Positions 48,116 to 56,005 of a DNA stretch of 59,088 nucleotides are shown piece by piece (positions within the stretch are counted from its first letter, which is position 1; every line of letters begins with the position of its first letter). The notes under the pieces were generated by a model. That model was not told the origin of the DNA. It did no database searches and saw only the letters and a list, made by a program, of their open reading frames with translations. A program made the position numbers and the translations under genes. Source of the stretch: an uncultured bacterium (lineage in GTDB: Bacteria > Verrucomicrobiota > Kiritimatiellia > RFP12 > UBA1067); assembly GCA_902769585.1 (NCBI GenBank), contig CACXPT010000007.1, positions 1 through 59,088 of the forward strand. Reading direction: 5' to 3'.

Positions 48116-48925
48116 TCACAATTCGCGTATCTTGATGTTGCGGAAGGAAACGGTGGAGTCGCTGTGGTCCTGCAGCTTGATGCGGCCCATCGGCGCCTCG
48201 CCCCAGTGCTCGCCGGGCTTCTCCTCCTTCGCGTACTTGGACTGCGCCACGATCGCGCGGAACTCCGCGCCGCCGCGCTCGTACTCGAGCACCTTCGTCC
48301 CGTTCAGCCAGTGCTCCACGTGCGTGCCCTTCGAGACGATCTTCGCCGTGTTCCACTGGCCGAGCGGCTTGACGTACGGCTCGGCGTTGGCTGGCATCAT
48401 GTCGTAGAGCGAAGCCACGCGGCGGCACTTCCCGTCGCGACCCTTCGTGGAGTCTGGATGGGCCTCGTCCAGGATCTGATACTCCTCGCACGTGCCCTTG
48501 AACTTGTCCTTGTTGTAGAAGTACTTGATGCCGCTGTTCGCCGCCTTCGTGAGGCGGAAGTCGACAGAGAGCTCGAAGTCGCGGTAGTCCTTCGCCGTCA
48601 CGAGATCGCCGCCGCCGCCGAGCGCGGCCTGCTCCTTCGGGATGTCCACCCACTTGCCGTCCTTGATGCCCTTGCGCGGCAGCACTGTGAGCACGCCCTT
48701 CTCGATCTTCCACCCCTTCTCTGGCGGAGCCTTGCAGCCGCCCTTCTCGCCGACCCAGCCGTCGAGCGTCTTGCCGTCCCAGAGAAGCTGCCAACCAGCG
48801 GCCTTCTCGGCGGCGGAGAGCGTGTTGGGCACAGCAGCCTCGCATGCACCACCCGCGCAGCAATTCGCACAGAAACCGGCTAGGGTTCCCGCCACTGAAA
48901 CAGAGAAAACAATTAATTTTTTCAT
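48116..48925 (-). CDS. secreted DUF1080 (3-keto-disaccharide hydrolase family) protein
   Basis: The 269-aa protein has a signal peptide (MKKLIVFSVSVAGTLAGFCA) and a concanavalin-like DUF1080 domain: GWQLLWDGKTLDGWVGEKGG, GDLVTAKDYRDFELSVDFRL, NSGIKYFYN, QILDEAHPD and FRNIKIREL at the C-terminus. Recent work assigns this family to hydrolysis of 3-keto-glycosides, which fits the neighbouring Gfo/Idh/MocA oxidoreductase (convergent gene) that could make the 3-keto sugar. AAAGGAA precedes ATG 48925. Confidence 0.9.
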   Translation of the reverse strand: MKKLIVFSVSVAGTLAGFCANCCAGGACEAAVPNTLSAAEKAAGWQLLWDGKTLDGWVGEKGGCKAPPEKGWKIEKGVLTVLPRKGIKDGKWVDIPKEQAALGGGGDLVTAKDYRDFELSVDFRLTKAANSGIKYFYNKDKFKGTCEEYQILDEAHPDSTKGRDGKCRRVASLYDMMPANAEPYVKPLGQWNTAKIVSKGTHVEHWLNGTKVLEYERGGAEFRAIVAQSKYAKEEKPGEHWGEAPMGRIKLQDHSDSTVSFRNIKIREL

Positions 48926-48986
48926 GGTGAATTCCTTTTTGTTTTTCATTCTACACGATCTACACGTTCTTGCCTGTAACATGACC

Positions 48987-49064
48987 GAATGTTGCCAATA
49001 TCCAATGTTGCCATTCCCAATGTTCAATTCTCATTGGCAATTGGCAACATTGAAACTGGCAACA
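48987..49064. repeat. degenerate intergenic repeat (CAATGTTGCCA type)
   Basis: Related words such as GTTGCCAATATCCAATG, GTTGCCATTCCCAATG, CATTGGCAATTGGCAAC and ACTGGCAAC recur in both orientations between the DUF1080 and GH123-like genes. The rest of this gap (48926-49120) shows no gene. Confidence 0.5.
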
Positions 49065-49120
49065 ATCCTCATCTACATTATTCCCGTGCGCAGCGCGGGC
49101 GGCGGGCTACACGGTTAAGA

Positions 49121-50620
49121 TTATCGGTTTAAGAGATCTTTCGTCTCGCGGATGAGCGCGGCGAAGTCGCCGGGCTTCTTGTTGAGCGCGGCCTTGAGGT
49201 CGTACTTCGCGGCGAGCGCAGCAAGTTCCTCCGTGCGCTCGCCCGCGCGCTTGAGGATGTTGAACTTCTCGGCCTGCTGGATGCCGTTGAAGAGCTCGAG
49301 AAAGCGCATCGATGGCGAGCCGTCAGGATACACAAGGAACGTGTCACCGCTACGCCAGCTGCCGTAGGACGCATCCTTGCAGGCGTCGCGCGGCCAGCTG
49401 TTGTACGCCCAGCGGAGGAGTCCGTCGAGTCCGCACGCCGCCGGATAGAACCCGCACCAGAACGCCTCGTCGAGCTCCGAGTCCATGAACGTGTTGGGCT
49501 TGGCGGGGCCGCAGCAGATGTAGTAGGTGGTCACCTTGCCCTCCTTCTGGCGCTGCGGCACCTCGGCGAGGAAGTCGGGGTTGACGTGGCCGAGCGACTG
49601 CGAGTAGCTGTCGATCGCGATGCCATTGAACTCGGACGGCTTGCGGTTGCCGGCCATGGCGATCTTGAGGCCAGGCGCCTTCTCCTGCATGAACGCGACA
49701 GTGTTGCGCAGGTCTTCGGGCGAGCGCTCATCGAGCGAGATGTAGGTGTCCTTGAACCAGCCGTTGCGCTTCAGATGCTTTGCGAAGTCAGTGAGGAAAG
49801 CACCCCAGTACTCCTTGAAGAACTCCGTGCCCGGCTTCGCCTCGGCCTTGTGCATCTTGCCGTCCTCGTCGAGCCAGCTGACCTTGTAGCCCCACGGGCA
49901 CATCGTGTAGCAGGCGATGTGCGGACCAAGTCCGCAATAGCGGCCGAAAAGGACGTAGTTGTCGAAGAGCTTGAAGTCGTGCGACCAGGTGCCGTCGGCG
50001 TGGCGCACCGTCTCGATCATCGGACGGTAGCCGTCGTAGCACTGGTGGTTCCACGGCAGATCCACGAGCGAGACGGTGAGCGTCTTCTGCCCGGCGGCGG
50101 CGAGCATCTTCCAGAGAGGTTCCATCTTCGCGTAGTGCGCGGCGGAGAACGGCTCCACGCCCGCCGCGCGCGCAACGGCCCACGGATGCTGCCAGAGGTC
50201 GAGGTAGTACTTCCACTCCTTCGCGGGCGGCAGCACGCGATCCACCACGCGCACCTTCAGGTCGCCGAACTCGTACGTGCCGGGCTTGGCGTCCGCGTCG
50301 ACCTTAACGGAGACGACACGTTTCACATCGGAACCGAGTGCGCCACGCCCCCACACCACGCGGTCCGGCACGGAAGCGTAGTCGAACGCGCCCACCTTCG
50401 TGACGAACTGCACGTCCCGCGCCACGCCCGTTTTCACGTGGATGCCCTTCGGCGCGGCATCTTTCCTGGAGAAAGACGCGCCGTTTTTCCCAGACGCGCC
50501 GAACGCGATCTTCTCGCCCTGAGGCACCCAGGCCGACACGGTTTCGCCGCGCCAGGCGGACAATTCAATTGCGGGCGCCGTAAGCGCCACGCAGCAGATA
50601 GGCAGCAGTATTTTCTTCAT
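49121..50620 (-). CDS. secreted GH123/DUF4091-like glycoside hydrolase
   Basis: The 499-aa protein has a signal peptide (MKKILLPICCVALTAPAIEL), a beta-sandwich front part (VVSVKVDADAKPGTYEFGDL) and a TIM barrel: YYLDLWQHPWAVARAAGV, MIETVRHADGTWSHDFKLFD, GWFKDTYISLDERSPEDLRN (DE pair at the expected catalytic place) and FYPAACGLDGLLRWAYNSWP, the pattern of DUF4091/GH123 beta-N-acetylgalactosaminidase-like proteins. ATG 50620 is chosen because AAGGA is 9 bp upstream; the earlier ATG 50629 directly abuts it. Confidence 0.82.
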   Translation of the reverse strand: MKKILLPICCVALTAPAIELSAWRGETVSAWVPQGEKIAFGASGKNGASFSRKDAAPKGIHVKTGVARDVQFVTKVGAFDYASVPDRVVWGRGALGSDVKRVVSVKVDADAKPGTYEFGDLKVRVVDRVLPPAKEWKYYLDLWQHPWAVARAAGVEPFSAAHYAKMEPLWKMLAAAGQKTLTVSLVDLPWNHQCYDGYRPMIETVRHADGTWSHDFKLFDNYVLFGRYCGLGPHIACYTMCPWGYKVSWLDEDGKMHKAEAKPGTEFFKEYWGAFLTDFAKHLKRNGWFKDTYISLDERSPEDLRNTVAFMQEKAPGLKIAMAGNRKPSEFNGIAIDSYSQSLGHVNPDFLAEVPQRQKEGKVTTYYICCGPAKPNTFMDSELDEAFWCGFYPAACGLDGLLRWAYNSWPRDACKDASYGSWRSGDTFLVYPDGSPSMRFLELFNGIQQAEKFNILKRAGERTEELAALAAKYDLKAALNKKPGDFAALIRETKDLLNR

Positions 50621-50652
50621 GATTGGCATTCCTTGTGAAATGAAGCGGATGA

Positions 50653-50661
50653 ATTATACCA
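50653..50661 (-). promoter_or_regulatory. extended -10 promoter of the GH123-like gene
   Basis: TGGTATAAT on the minus strand (hexamer 50653-50658), just after the stop of the peptidase gene at 50665. Leader about 27 nt with AAGGA. Confidence 0.5.
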
Positions 50662-50664
50662 TAA

Positions 50665-52167
50665 CTACGGCTCATATCGCCGAGCGGCGTTCCGCTTGTT
50701 CCAGAACTTGACGAAATCGCCCACGAAGTTGCGCTGGGCCACGCCCTCCCACGCGATCCGCGTCGCCTCCTGGGCGGATTTGCCGTCCTTCACTGCCGCA
50801 AGGTAGGCGGGCAACACGCCCGAATAACCGGAGAATTCCTTGAACGACGGCGCGCCCTTCTCGAGGAAATAGACCACCGCCCACGCCGCCGCGTACCTGT
50901 CGTTCACCTCCTGGAGCGTACCCTCGTAGAACTCCTCGTGGGAGAGGAACAGGATCTCCTTCACCAGCCGGGCATACCGTTCGGGGTCCCTGGCCACAGC
51001 CGCGGGTCGCCGGTCTTTCGGATCGTCCCAGATGCGCACGGAGTTCTTCTTCGCGTCATAGGATATGTTCTCGAAGAAGCAGGCATGCCCTTCGTTGAAC
51101 CACGTCGCGTGGCGACCGTTGCCCGTGGCATAGAACAGGTACTGGTGGAACGCCTCGTGGCGCATCGTCTTCAGCGTTTCGTTGCGCGCCGAGTTCCCCA
51201 TGTCGAGGATCAGAAGCTCCTCATGCGACGGGCTCCAAAGTCCAATCGAACGATCACCAGACTCGCCCGTCGCCCCCTTCATGTACTCGTTGTAGCCCTC
51301 TCGCGTGGCAAACACGCGCACGGTGGATACGCCCAGGTCCTTCTGCGGCGGCACATACCGCCTGTATGCCGCCTGCATCGCTTCCATGAGGCGCCCCGCG
51401 TTCTTGATGAACGCCAGCCCCTGCGAGCGCGAAAGGTCCGTCTTGAAGCGATAGCCCGGCACGTCAACCGTCATCCAACGCCCCTCCATGACGATGCCGC
51501 CGCCAGCGGGTTTCGTCTTGTCAACGCCTACGCTCTTGAGGAACTGCCGCAACAAGGTCTCCCGCTCTTTCGGCTTCACCGCCTGGGCGAGGTCGAACTG
51601 CACGTAGTACCACGAACCGGAAGCGACCTTGAAAAGCGCGGCGCATCGTGAATCGGAGCCAAGGTCCACCAGCCGGACGGACGCAAGTGGAGACACATCG
51701 TCCGGAGCGAGTGCGCTGCTCCCGAGGTCCTTCCCGCTGAACTCGCCTGCCCACCGCGCCAACGTCTCGTCCGTCGGCTCCTTGAACGCCTCGGCGCTCT
51801 CGTCCATCGCGGCTACGATGTCCTCCTTCTTGGCGTGTTCCTTGTCAAGCGCAGGACAGAACGCCGTGGGCTTTGCGAGCACGAGCCTGTTTCCCCTGCG
51901 ATCCTTCCACTCTGCACCGCGCTCGTGGCCCAACCATATCTCGCGTACATCGTAATGCGTCTCGGTCCAATTCTCGCCCCCTCGCCGAAAACGCCACTGC
52001 TGGGCCTTCGGCGTCAGCGCCTGTACCATCTGCGAACCCGTCGGCGTCCTGACTGTCAACCCCATGGATCCGGCAGCTTCCGCCGATCCCTTGAGCTGCG
52101 GCACGGCTGCGCAGAGCGTAACAGCCGAGAACATAACGCAGCATGTCGATATCACATTCTTCTTCAC
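50665..52167 (-). CDS. secreted gluzincin-type metallopeptidase-like protein (DUF1570-like)
   Basis: The 500-aa product has a signal peptide (KKNVISTCCVMFSAVTLCAA) and the zinc motif MRHEAFHQYLFYATGN (HExxH-like HEAFH) with a downstream WFNEGHACFFENI supplying the third ligand Glu, as in DUF1570 proteins. N-terminal 250 residues are of unknown fold. Start is GTG at 52167 preceded by AGGA at 7 bp. Substrate unknown. Confidence 0.8.
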   Translation of the reverse strand: MKKNVISTCCVMFSAVTLCAAVPQLKGSAEAAGSMGLTVRTPTGSQMVQALTPKAQQWRFRRGGENWTETHYDVREIWLGHERGAEWKDRRGNRLVLAKPTAFCPALDKEHAKKEDIVAAMDESAEAFKEPTDETLARWAGEFSGKDLGSSALAPDDVSPLASVRLVDLGSDSRCAALFKVASGSWYYVQFDLAQAVKPKERETLLRQFLKSVGVDKTKPAGGGIVMEGRWMTVDVPGYRFKTDLSRSQGLAFIKNAGRLMEAMQAAYRRYVPPQKDLGVSTVRVFATREGYNEYMKGATGESGDRSIGLWSPSHEELLILDMGNSARNETLKTMRHEAFHQYLFYATGNGRHATWFNEGHACFFENISYDAKKNSVRIWDDPKDRRPAAVARDPERYARLVKEILFLSHEEFYEGTLQEVNDRYAAAWAVVYFLEKGAPSFKEFSGYSGVLPAYLAAVKDGKSAQEATRIAWEGVAQRNFVGDFVKFWNKRNAARRYEP

Positions 52168-52232
52168 GTCATTATCCTAGGTGAGATTTGATTTGAATTA
52201 TATCAAAAACGATTGCCGTTGCGAGATGGAAC

Positions 52233-55200
52233 TTACCTTGTGGTGTCCTCGAAGAAACGATAGAACTGGTACCACTGCTCGGGATGCGCCAGCGTCTCCT
52301 CCTCCAGAAAGCGCACGTAGGCGTCGAGCAGAGACGGCAGCAACGGCTCGCCGGACGGCACGAACTCACGCACATGCACCTCGTAGGCATTCCACCCCGT
52401 GCGGACACACGTGACGAAGAAGATGGGGGCTTCCATCAGCTTCGCGAACACAAACACGCCCTTTGGCCAGACGCACGGCCGCCCCAGGAAATTGTGTCGC
52501 AGCACGCGCTCCGAACCGGCCGAAACGCGATCGCCAGCCATCAGCACCAGTTCGCCGCGTCCGATCGCCTCCTGCATCCGCACAGCAGTCTCCACGCCGA
52601 TCTCCTCCACGGGATGAAGCGCTAGACGCGACGAGTCGAGATGCCGCGAGAACACTTCTGTGAAAACCGCATCATGGCCCATCTGCTGGAAGGCGTGCAC
52701 GAAAGGTGAATGGTGAAAGGTGAAAGGTGAAGAAGAAGGTGAAAGGTGAAGGGTGAAAGGTGAAGGGTGATTATGCCCTACATCATCTTTCACCTTTCGA
52801 CTTTCACCTTTCACCTCCAAAGCGGGGAAGACCTCGATAGTGCCGAGGTGGGTGGAGATGAGGAAGGCTCCCTTCCCAGCACGGACTAGGCCGTCGAACG
52901 CACGCCAGCCGACATCGTCACGCACGGACATCTTAGGCAGGTTCTTGCGCAGAGTGCACGCGTCCGTCTTGTCGGCCAATGACCAGGCGAAGCCGAGAAG
53001 ATGGGAGAAGACGGTGAAAGGTGAAAGGTGAAGGGTGAAGGGTGAAGGGTGGTGCTTGGTGCTTGATGCTTGGTGCTTGGTGCTTGAAGGTTCGCCGGTC
53101 TTAAGGTCTTTAAAGTCCTTAACGTCCTTAAAGACCTTAAACTCCTTAAGGACCTTGTAGAACTCGCGGAGCGACTCTCGCGCGGGACGCGCGAAAGGAT
53201 AGATGAACGCCATCACAGGTATGCACAGTATCTTCTGGAACGACTTGCCGAACCAGACGTACATGTACCACATGAAGAGCATCCGCCAGCGGCCAGCGCT
53301 CTGCTCGCGCTGCTGGTGCCAGGCTGGTGCTTGGTGCTTGGTGCTTCGTGCTTGGTGCTTCGTGCTTCGTGCTTGGTGCTTCGTGCTTGGTGCTTCGTGC
53401 GATTCCGTTTGTCTTTCGTCCTTCGTCTTTTGTCCTACTCCATTCCCGCCGGCAAACAGGCCTGCGCATAGCCACGCGAAAAACAGCCCGCACGCGAACG
53501 TCAAGCCCATCGCGCGCGTCACCGCGAAGTCCGTAAACGACAACATCCCCAGTCCGGCGAACGACGTGAGGAACGCGAAGAACACCACTTGCCGCACGCG
53601 CTGAGCGGCGGAGCTGCGCGTGAAGATCGCGTAGTCGAGCCCGAGACCTGCCACGGCGAAGAAGCACAGCAGCGTGAAGAAGGTCACCGGCACGCCCAGC
53701 CACCCGAGCATCCCGGCCGTCGCCGCGAACGTGGCCGCTAGCGACGCCACATAGCCGAACGACCGCCGCCGGAAGATGACCATGAGCAATGCCGCCAGCA
53801 CGGCCAACGACCACGCCAGAAGTTTCATGGTGGCCGACGAGAATGTCGCGAACATGTCCTCAATTGCCCTCTTGGGCTCAAGGATAACGATATTCGGATC
53901 GTCCGACGAGAACCCATCGGGACACGGCGACACTATGCCCCCCTTCACGACCATCGACCGCACCATCTGCGCGAGATACGGATCGCCGATGCTGTCAGGA
54001 TCAAGCAAAGCACCTTCCTTCGTCGGCACAACGCGCAAACCAGTCTTCGCCATGTAGGCCTTTCCCTCTGCAGCGTGGAGCTTCGACACGAGAGCCACGT
54101 TCTCGCGCTGACGCGCGAGCGACGGGATGAGCGCGGAGAGTCCGGGTATGCCAGCCGCCTCCTCGCGTTCCAGCGCCTCCTGGACGTTCCGTCCGCGCAC
54201 GAACACGAACCGCCCCGACTTCTCGGGATTGCATGCCGCAAGCCGCTTCTCGCTCTCGGCCAGATAGCGGTCTGGCGTGTAGAAGCTCGCCGGATCCGAC
54301 GACACGCGCACGCGGTACAGCCCGCATGCGGCAATGATTACAATCAATATTCGAAGCACGGGAGGGACGCGCTCCTGCGCGTCCGCACCGGGAGGGACGC
54401 GCTCCTGCGCGTCCGCCCGCGCGCTACCCCACGCCACCGCCCATGCGAACGCCGCCAGTAATCCTGTGCCCGTGAATAGCGCCATCTGCCGCAGGACTGG
54501 CACCACGGAGAAGAACAACGGCGCGAAGCACGCCTCTGTCGTCAGGAGCGAGAGCGCCAACGGTCGCAGCACGCTCCGCGCGTCGCCCGCCGCACGCACG
54601 TGGTACGCGTAGTCCACCGCGAGGCCGATGAGCGACGTTCCGAACACGAACGTCAGCACGTGCGGACGAGGAAACGCGGCGAACAGCACGGCCGCCGCCA
54701 CCATGAACGCCACTCCCAGCGTCGCCACAAGCGGCAGCACAAAGCGGAACGAGCGGAAAAGCAGCCAGCCGAAGAGTAGCACGAGCGCAAGCGACACGGC
54801 GGACAGGATGTTGATCTCGCGCGTCGCGTTCGCCGTCGCGCGCGCCGCGTGGAACGGAGGCCCGCCGCACCATGTTTGGTGCTTGGTGCTTGGTGCTTGG
54901 TGCTTGGTGCTTGTTTCAAGGGAAGAACCCGGTAGGGACGGCGTTCCACCGCCGTCCGCGTCCCCCGGTAGGGACGGCGTTCCACCGCCGTCCGCGGCGA
55001 CGGTCGGCGATGGAACGCCGACCCTACCGGAATGTCGGGGCTTTGCGACTATCTCAAGGAAAGCGGTTATGGCACTGGGGCTGGCGGCGGACAGGTCGAG
55101 CGTGAGGAGAACCTGATGGATACCGTTCGTCTCACGGGAAAGCTGGCCTTCGCGGAGCGTCCATCCTGCCGTCCGACGCGTCTGCATAGAGAGCATGTAG

Positions 55201-55655
55201 TCCGTGGCAAGCAGGAACGGGTCCTCCTTCACGGAGACGAGCGGCGGCACGAAACCGTACAGGCGTGCGATAGCCGCATCCGACACGTCTTTGTACCTGC
55301 CCGCCTGCAGCAGTTCGCGCGTCTCAGGGGAAAGCAGCCCAGCACGGTGCTCGGCAAGGAACTTCAGCGTCTCCTTGAAGTCGCCTACCGGCTGGCGAAA
55401 GCGCGCACGGATAGCCTCAGCCGATTCCTTCAGCTTTCCGAAATCGTCCCCTTCCAGCAGCACGCGACCCTGGCCTGCCATTCCGTCGGCGAGCTCGCGC
55501 AGGATGCCGCCGTGCCGCGTGTCCGCAAGCGCGTAGAGATCCGTCTCCACGCCGTGGCGCACACGCAGCGCCAGCACGGCCGCCGCGGCTACTGCCAAGC
55601 CTATCAGGACGGCCCTACCTGTCGCGAACCATCTCGATCTCAAGGCGGTCTCCAT
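52233..55655 (-). CDS. MMPL/RND-type exporter fused to an LpxL-like acyltransferase, riddled with repeat inserts
   Basis: The 1140-aa protein has two MMPL halves: a membrane segment and periplasmic loop, INILSAVSLALVLLFGWLLF, TSLIGLAVDYAYHVRAAGD, then FATFSSATMKLLAWSLAVLA and CFFAVAGLGLDYAIFTRSSA. From about residue 800 it changes to a lysophospholipid acyltransferase (KGAFLISTHLGTIEVFPALE with HX4E; LVLMAGDRVSAGSERVLRHN; HPEQWYQFYRFF). In aryl-polyene clusters these are separate genes beside a LolA-like gene, as next door here. Eight repeat arrays lie in frame, some within the acyltransferase domain, so activity may be impaired. It overlaps the LolA-like gene by 41 bp. Confidence 0.85.
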   Translation of the reverse strand: METALRSRWFATGRAVLIGLAVAAAAVLALRVRHGVETDLYALADTRHGGILRELADGMAGQGRVLLEGDDFGKLKESAEAIRARFRQPVGDFKETLKFLAEHRAGLLSPETRELLQAGRYKDVSDAAIARLYGFVPPLVSVKEDPFLLATDYMLSMQTRRTAGWTLREGQLSRETNGIHQVLLTLDLSAASPSAITAFLEIVAKPRHSGRVGVPSPTVAADGGGTPSLPGDADGGGTPSLPGSSLETSTKHQAPSTKHQTWCGGPPFHAARATANATREINILSAVSLALVLLFGWLLFRSFRFVLPLVATLGVAFMVAAAVLFAAFPRPHVLTFVFGTSLIGLAVDYAYHVRAAGDARSVLRPLALSLLTTEACFAPLFFSVVPVLRQMALFTGTGLLAAFAWAVAWGSARADAQERVPPGADAQERVPPVLRILIVIIAACGLYRVRVSSDPASFYTPDRYLAESEKRLAACNPEKSGRFVFVRGRNVQEALEREEAAGIPGLSALIPSLARQRENVALVSKLHAAEGKAYMAKTGLRVVPTKEGALLDPDSIGDPYLAQMVRSMVVKGGIVSPCPDGFSSDDPNIVILEPKRAIEDMFATFSSATMKLLAWSLAVLAALLMVIFRRRSFGYVASLAATFAATAGMLGWLGVPVTFFTLLCFFAVAGLGLDYAIFTRSSAAQRVRQVVFFAFLTSFAGLGMLSFTDFAVTRAMGLTFACGLFFAWLCAGLFAGGNGVGQKTKDERQTESHEAPSTKHQARSTKHQARSTKHQAPAWHQQREQSAGRWRMLFMWYMYVWFGKSFQKILCIPVMAFIYPFARPARESLREFYKVLKEFKVFKDVKDFKDLKTGEPSSTKHQASSTKHHPSPFTLHLSPFTVFSHLLGFAWSLADKTDACTLRKNLPKMSVRDDVGWRAFDGLVRAGKGAFLISTHLGTIEVFPALEVKGESRKVKDDVGHNHPSPFTLHLSPSSSPFTFHHSPFVHAFQQMGHDAVFTEVFSRHLDSSRLALHPVEEIGVETAVRMQEAIGRGELVLMAGDRVSAGSERVLRHNFLGRPCVWPKGVFVFAKLMEAPIFFVTCVRTGWNAYEVHVREFVPSGEPLLPSLLDAYVRFLEEETLAHPEQWYQFYRFFEDTTR
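52701..52816. repeat. heptamer arrays (GGTGAAR/CACCTTT) inside the acyltransferase region
   Basis: Two facing arrays of the GGTGAAA/GGTGAAG heptamer (52701-52770 forward, about 52786-52816 reverse) form a potential long hairpin and encode HPSPFTLHLSPSSSPFTFHH in frame, only a few residues after the catalytic HX4E. Confidence 0.8.
53013..53051. repeat. heptamer array (GGTGAAR) inside the fusion gene
   Basis: Five units, GGTGAAA GGTGAAA GGTGAAG GGTGAAG GGTGAAG, adjoining directly the GTGCTTG array at 53052. Encodes HPSPFTLHLSPFT. Confidence 0.8.
53052..53086. repeat. heptamer array (GTGCTTG), five units
   Basis: Five units with one ATGCTTG variant; encodes SSTKHQASSTKH in frame in the fusion gene. 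Confidence 0.82.
53101..53154. repeat. nonamer tandem array, six units (TTAANGNCC type)
   Basis: TTAAGGTCT TTAAAGTCC, TTAACGTCC TTAAAGACC and TTAAACTCC TTAAGGACC follow each other; the minus strand encodes VLKEFKVFKDVKDFKDLK, a charged helix-like linker before the acyltransferase part. Confidence 0.8.
53327..53396. repeat. heptamer array (GTGCTTS), ten units
   Basis: Ten units alternating GTGCTTG and GTGCTTC; the minus strand encodes the STKHEAPSTKHQARSTKHQA-type linker between the last exporter helices and the acyltransferase part. It is the longest array of this family in the window. Confidence 0.85.
54360..54415. repeat. two palindromic repeats (GGGAGGGACGCG family) in frame
   Basis: Two identical 26-bp copies (54360-54385 and 54390-54415) of the element seen at 37826-37851 encode ADAQERVPPGADAQERVPP in a loop between membrane segments of the exporter half. 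Confidence 0.85.
54879..54913. repeat. heptamer array (GTGCTTG), five units
   Basis: Five perfect units, encoding STKHQAPSTKHQ. It lies 15 bp from the palindromic element at 54928-55030; together they form one large insert in the first periplasmic loop. Confidence 0.85.
54928..55030 (-). repeat. palindromic peptide-coding repeat element, copy 2
   Basis: Near-identical to 11331-11437 but on the opposite strand, and again read as GRVGVPSPTVAADGGGTPSL and GTPSLPG. Both copies are in the same phase and both fall in non-conserved loops. Confidence 0.85.
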
Positions 55656-55995
55656 TGGTGAACGACACGTCCACGCGCGTAGGGAAGCCCGTCGCGGGAT
55701 GGGCCTGCACCTTCTTCACGAAATCCTTCATCTCGCGGATGGAGAACAGCGTGGCAAGGAAGGTGGACGGCACAGGTTCGCGCGTGTTCCACTCGAAGAA
55801 CCGGTCGCGCGCGAAGCGGAACGTCCCCTTAGAGACGAGCGTCACCTCCACGTCGGCTAGCACCTTCCGCTGCACGAACGTCCCCTCTGCCGACTCCGGC
55901 AGGTCGCGCGGCTCGGGCGTCCTCGCCGCAGACGCGACCAACGCCCCCCAGACAACCAGCAAACCTATACGCACGACTTGAAACGGCTGAGTCAT
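55615..55995 (-). CDS. LolA-like outer-membrane lipoprotein carrier-type protein
   Basis: The 126-aa product has a signal-like N-terminus (VVRIGLLVVWGALVASAA) and LolA-type strands: EGTFVQRKVLADVEVTLVSK then GTFRFARDRFFEWNTREPVP, matching the F-x-Q-x-K and G-x-F/L-x-x-x-x-P-x-x-F-x-W-x-x-x-x-P pattern. It is shorter than LolA (about 200 aa), lacking part of the barrel. Beside an MMPL exporter and acyltransferase it resembles the accessory set of aryl-polyene-type clusters, but no ketosynthase is present here. Confidence 0.72.
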   Translation of the reverse strand: MTQPFQVVRIGLLVVWGALVASAARTPEPRDLPESAEGTFVQRKVLADVEVTLVSKGTFRFARDRFFEWNTREPVPSTFLATLFSIREMKDFVKKVQAHPATGFPTRVDVSFTNGDRLEIEMVRDR

Positions 55996-56005
55996 TTCGC
56001 CCTTC

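Noticed and set aside
52233..55995. Complete aryl-polyene biosynthetic cluster
   Set aside because: Only exporter, acyltransferase and LolA-like parts are present; no ketosynthase, dehydratase, acyl carrier protein or ammonia-lyase gene is in the window.
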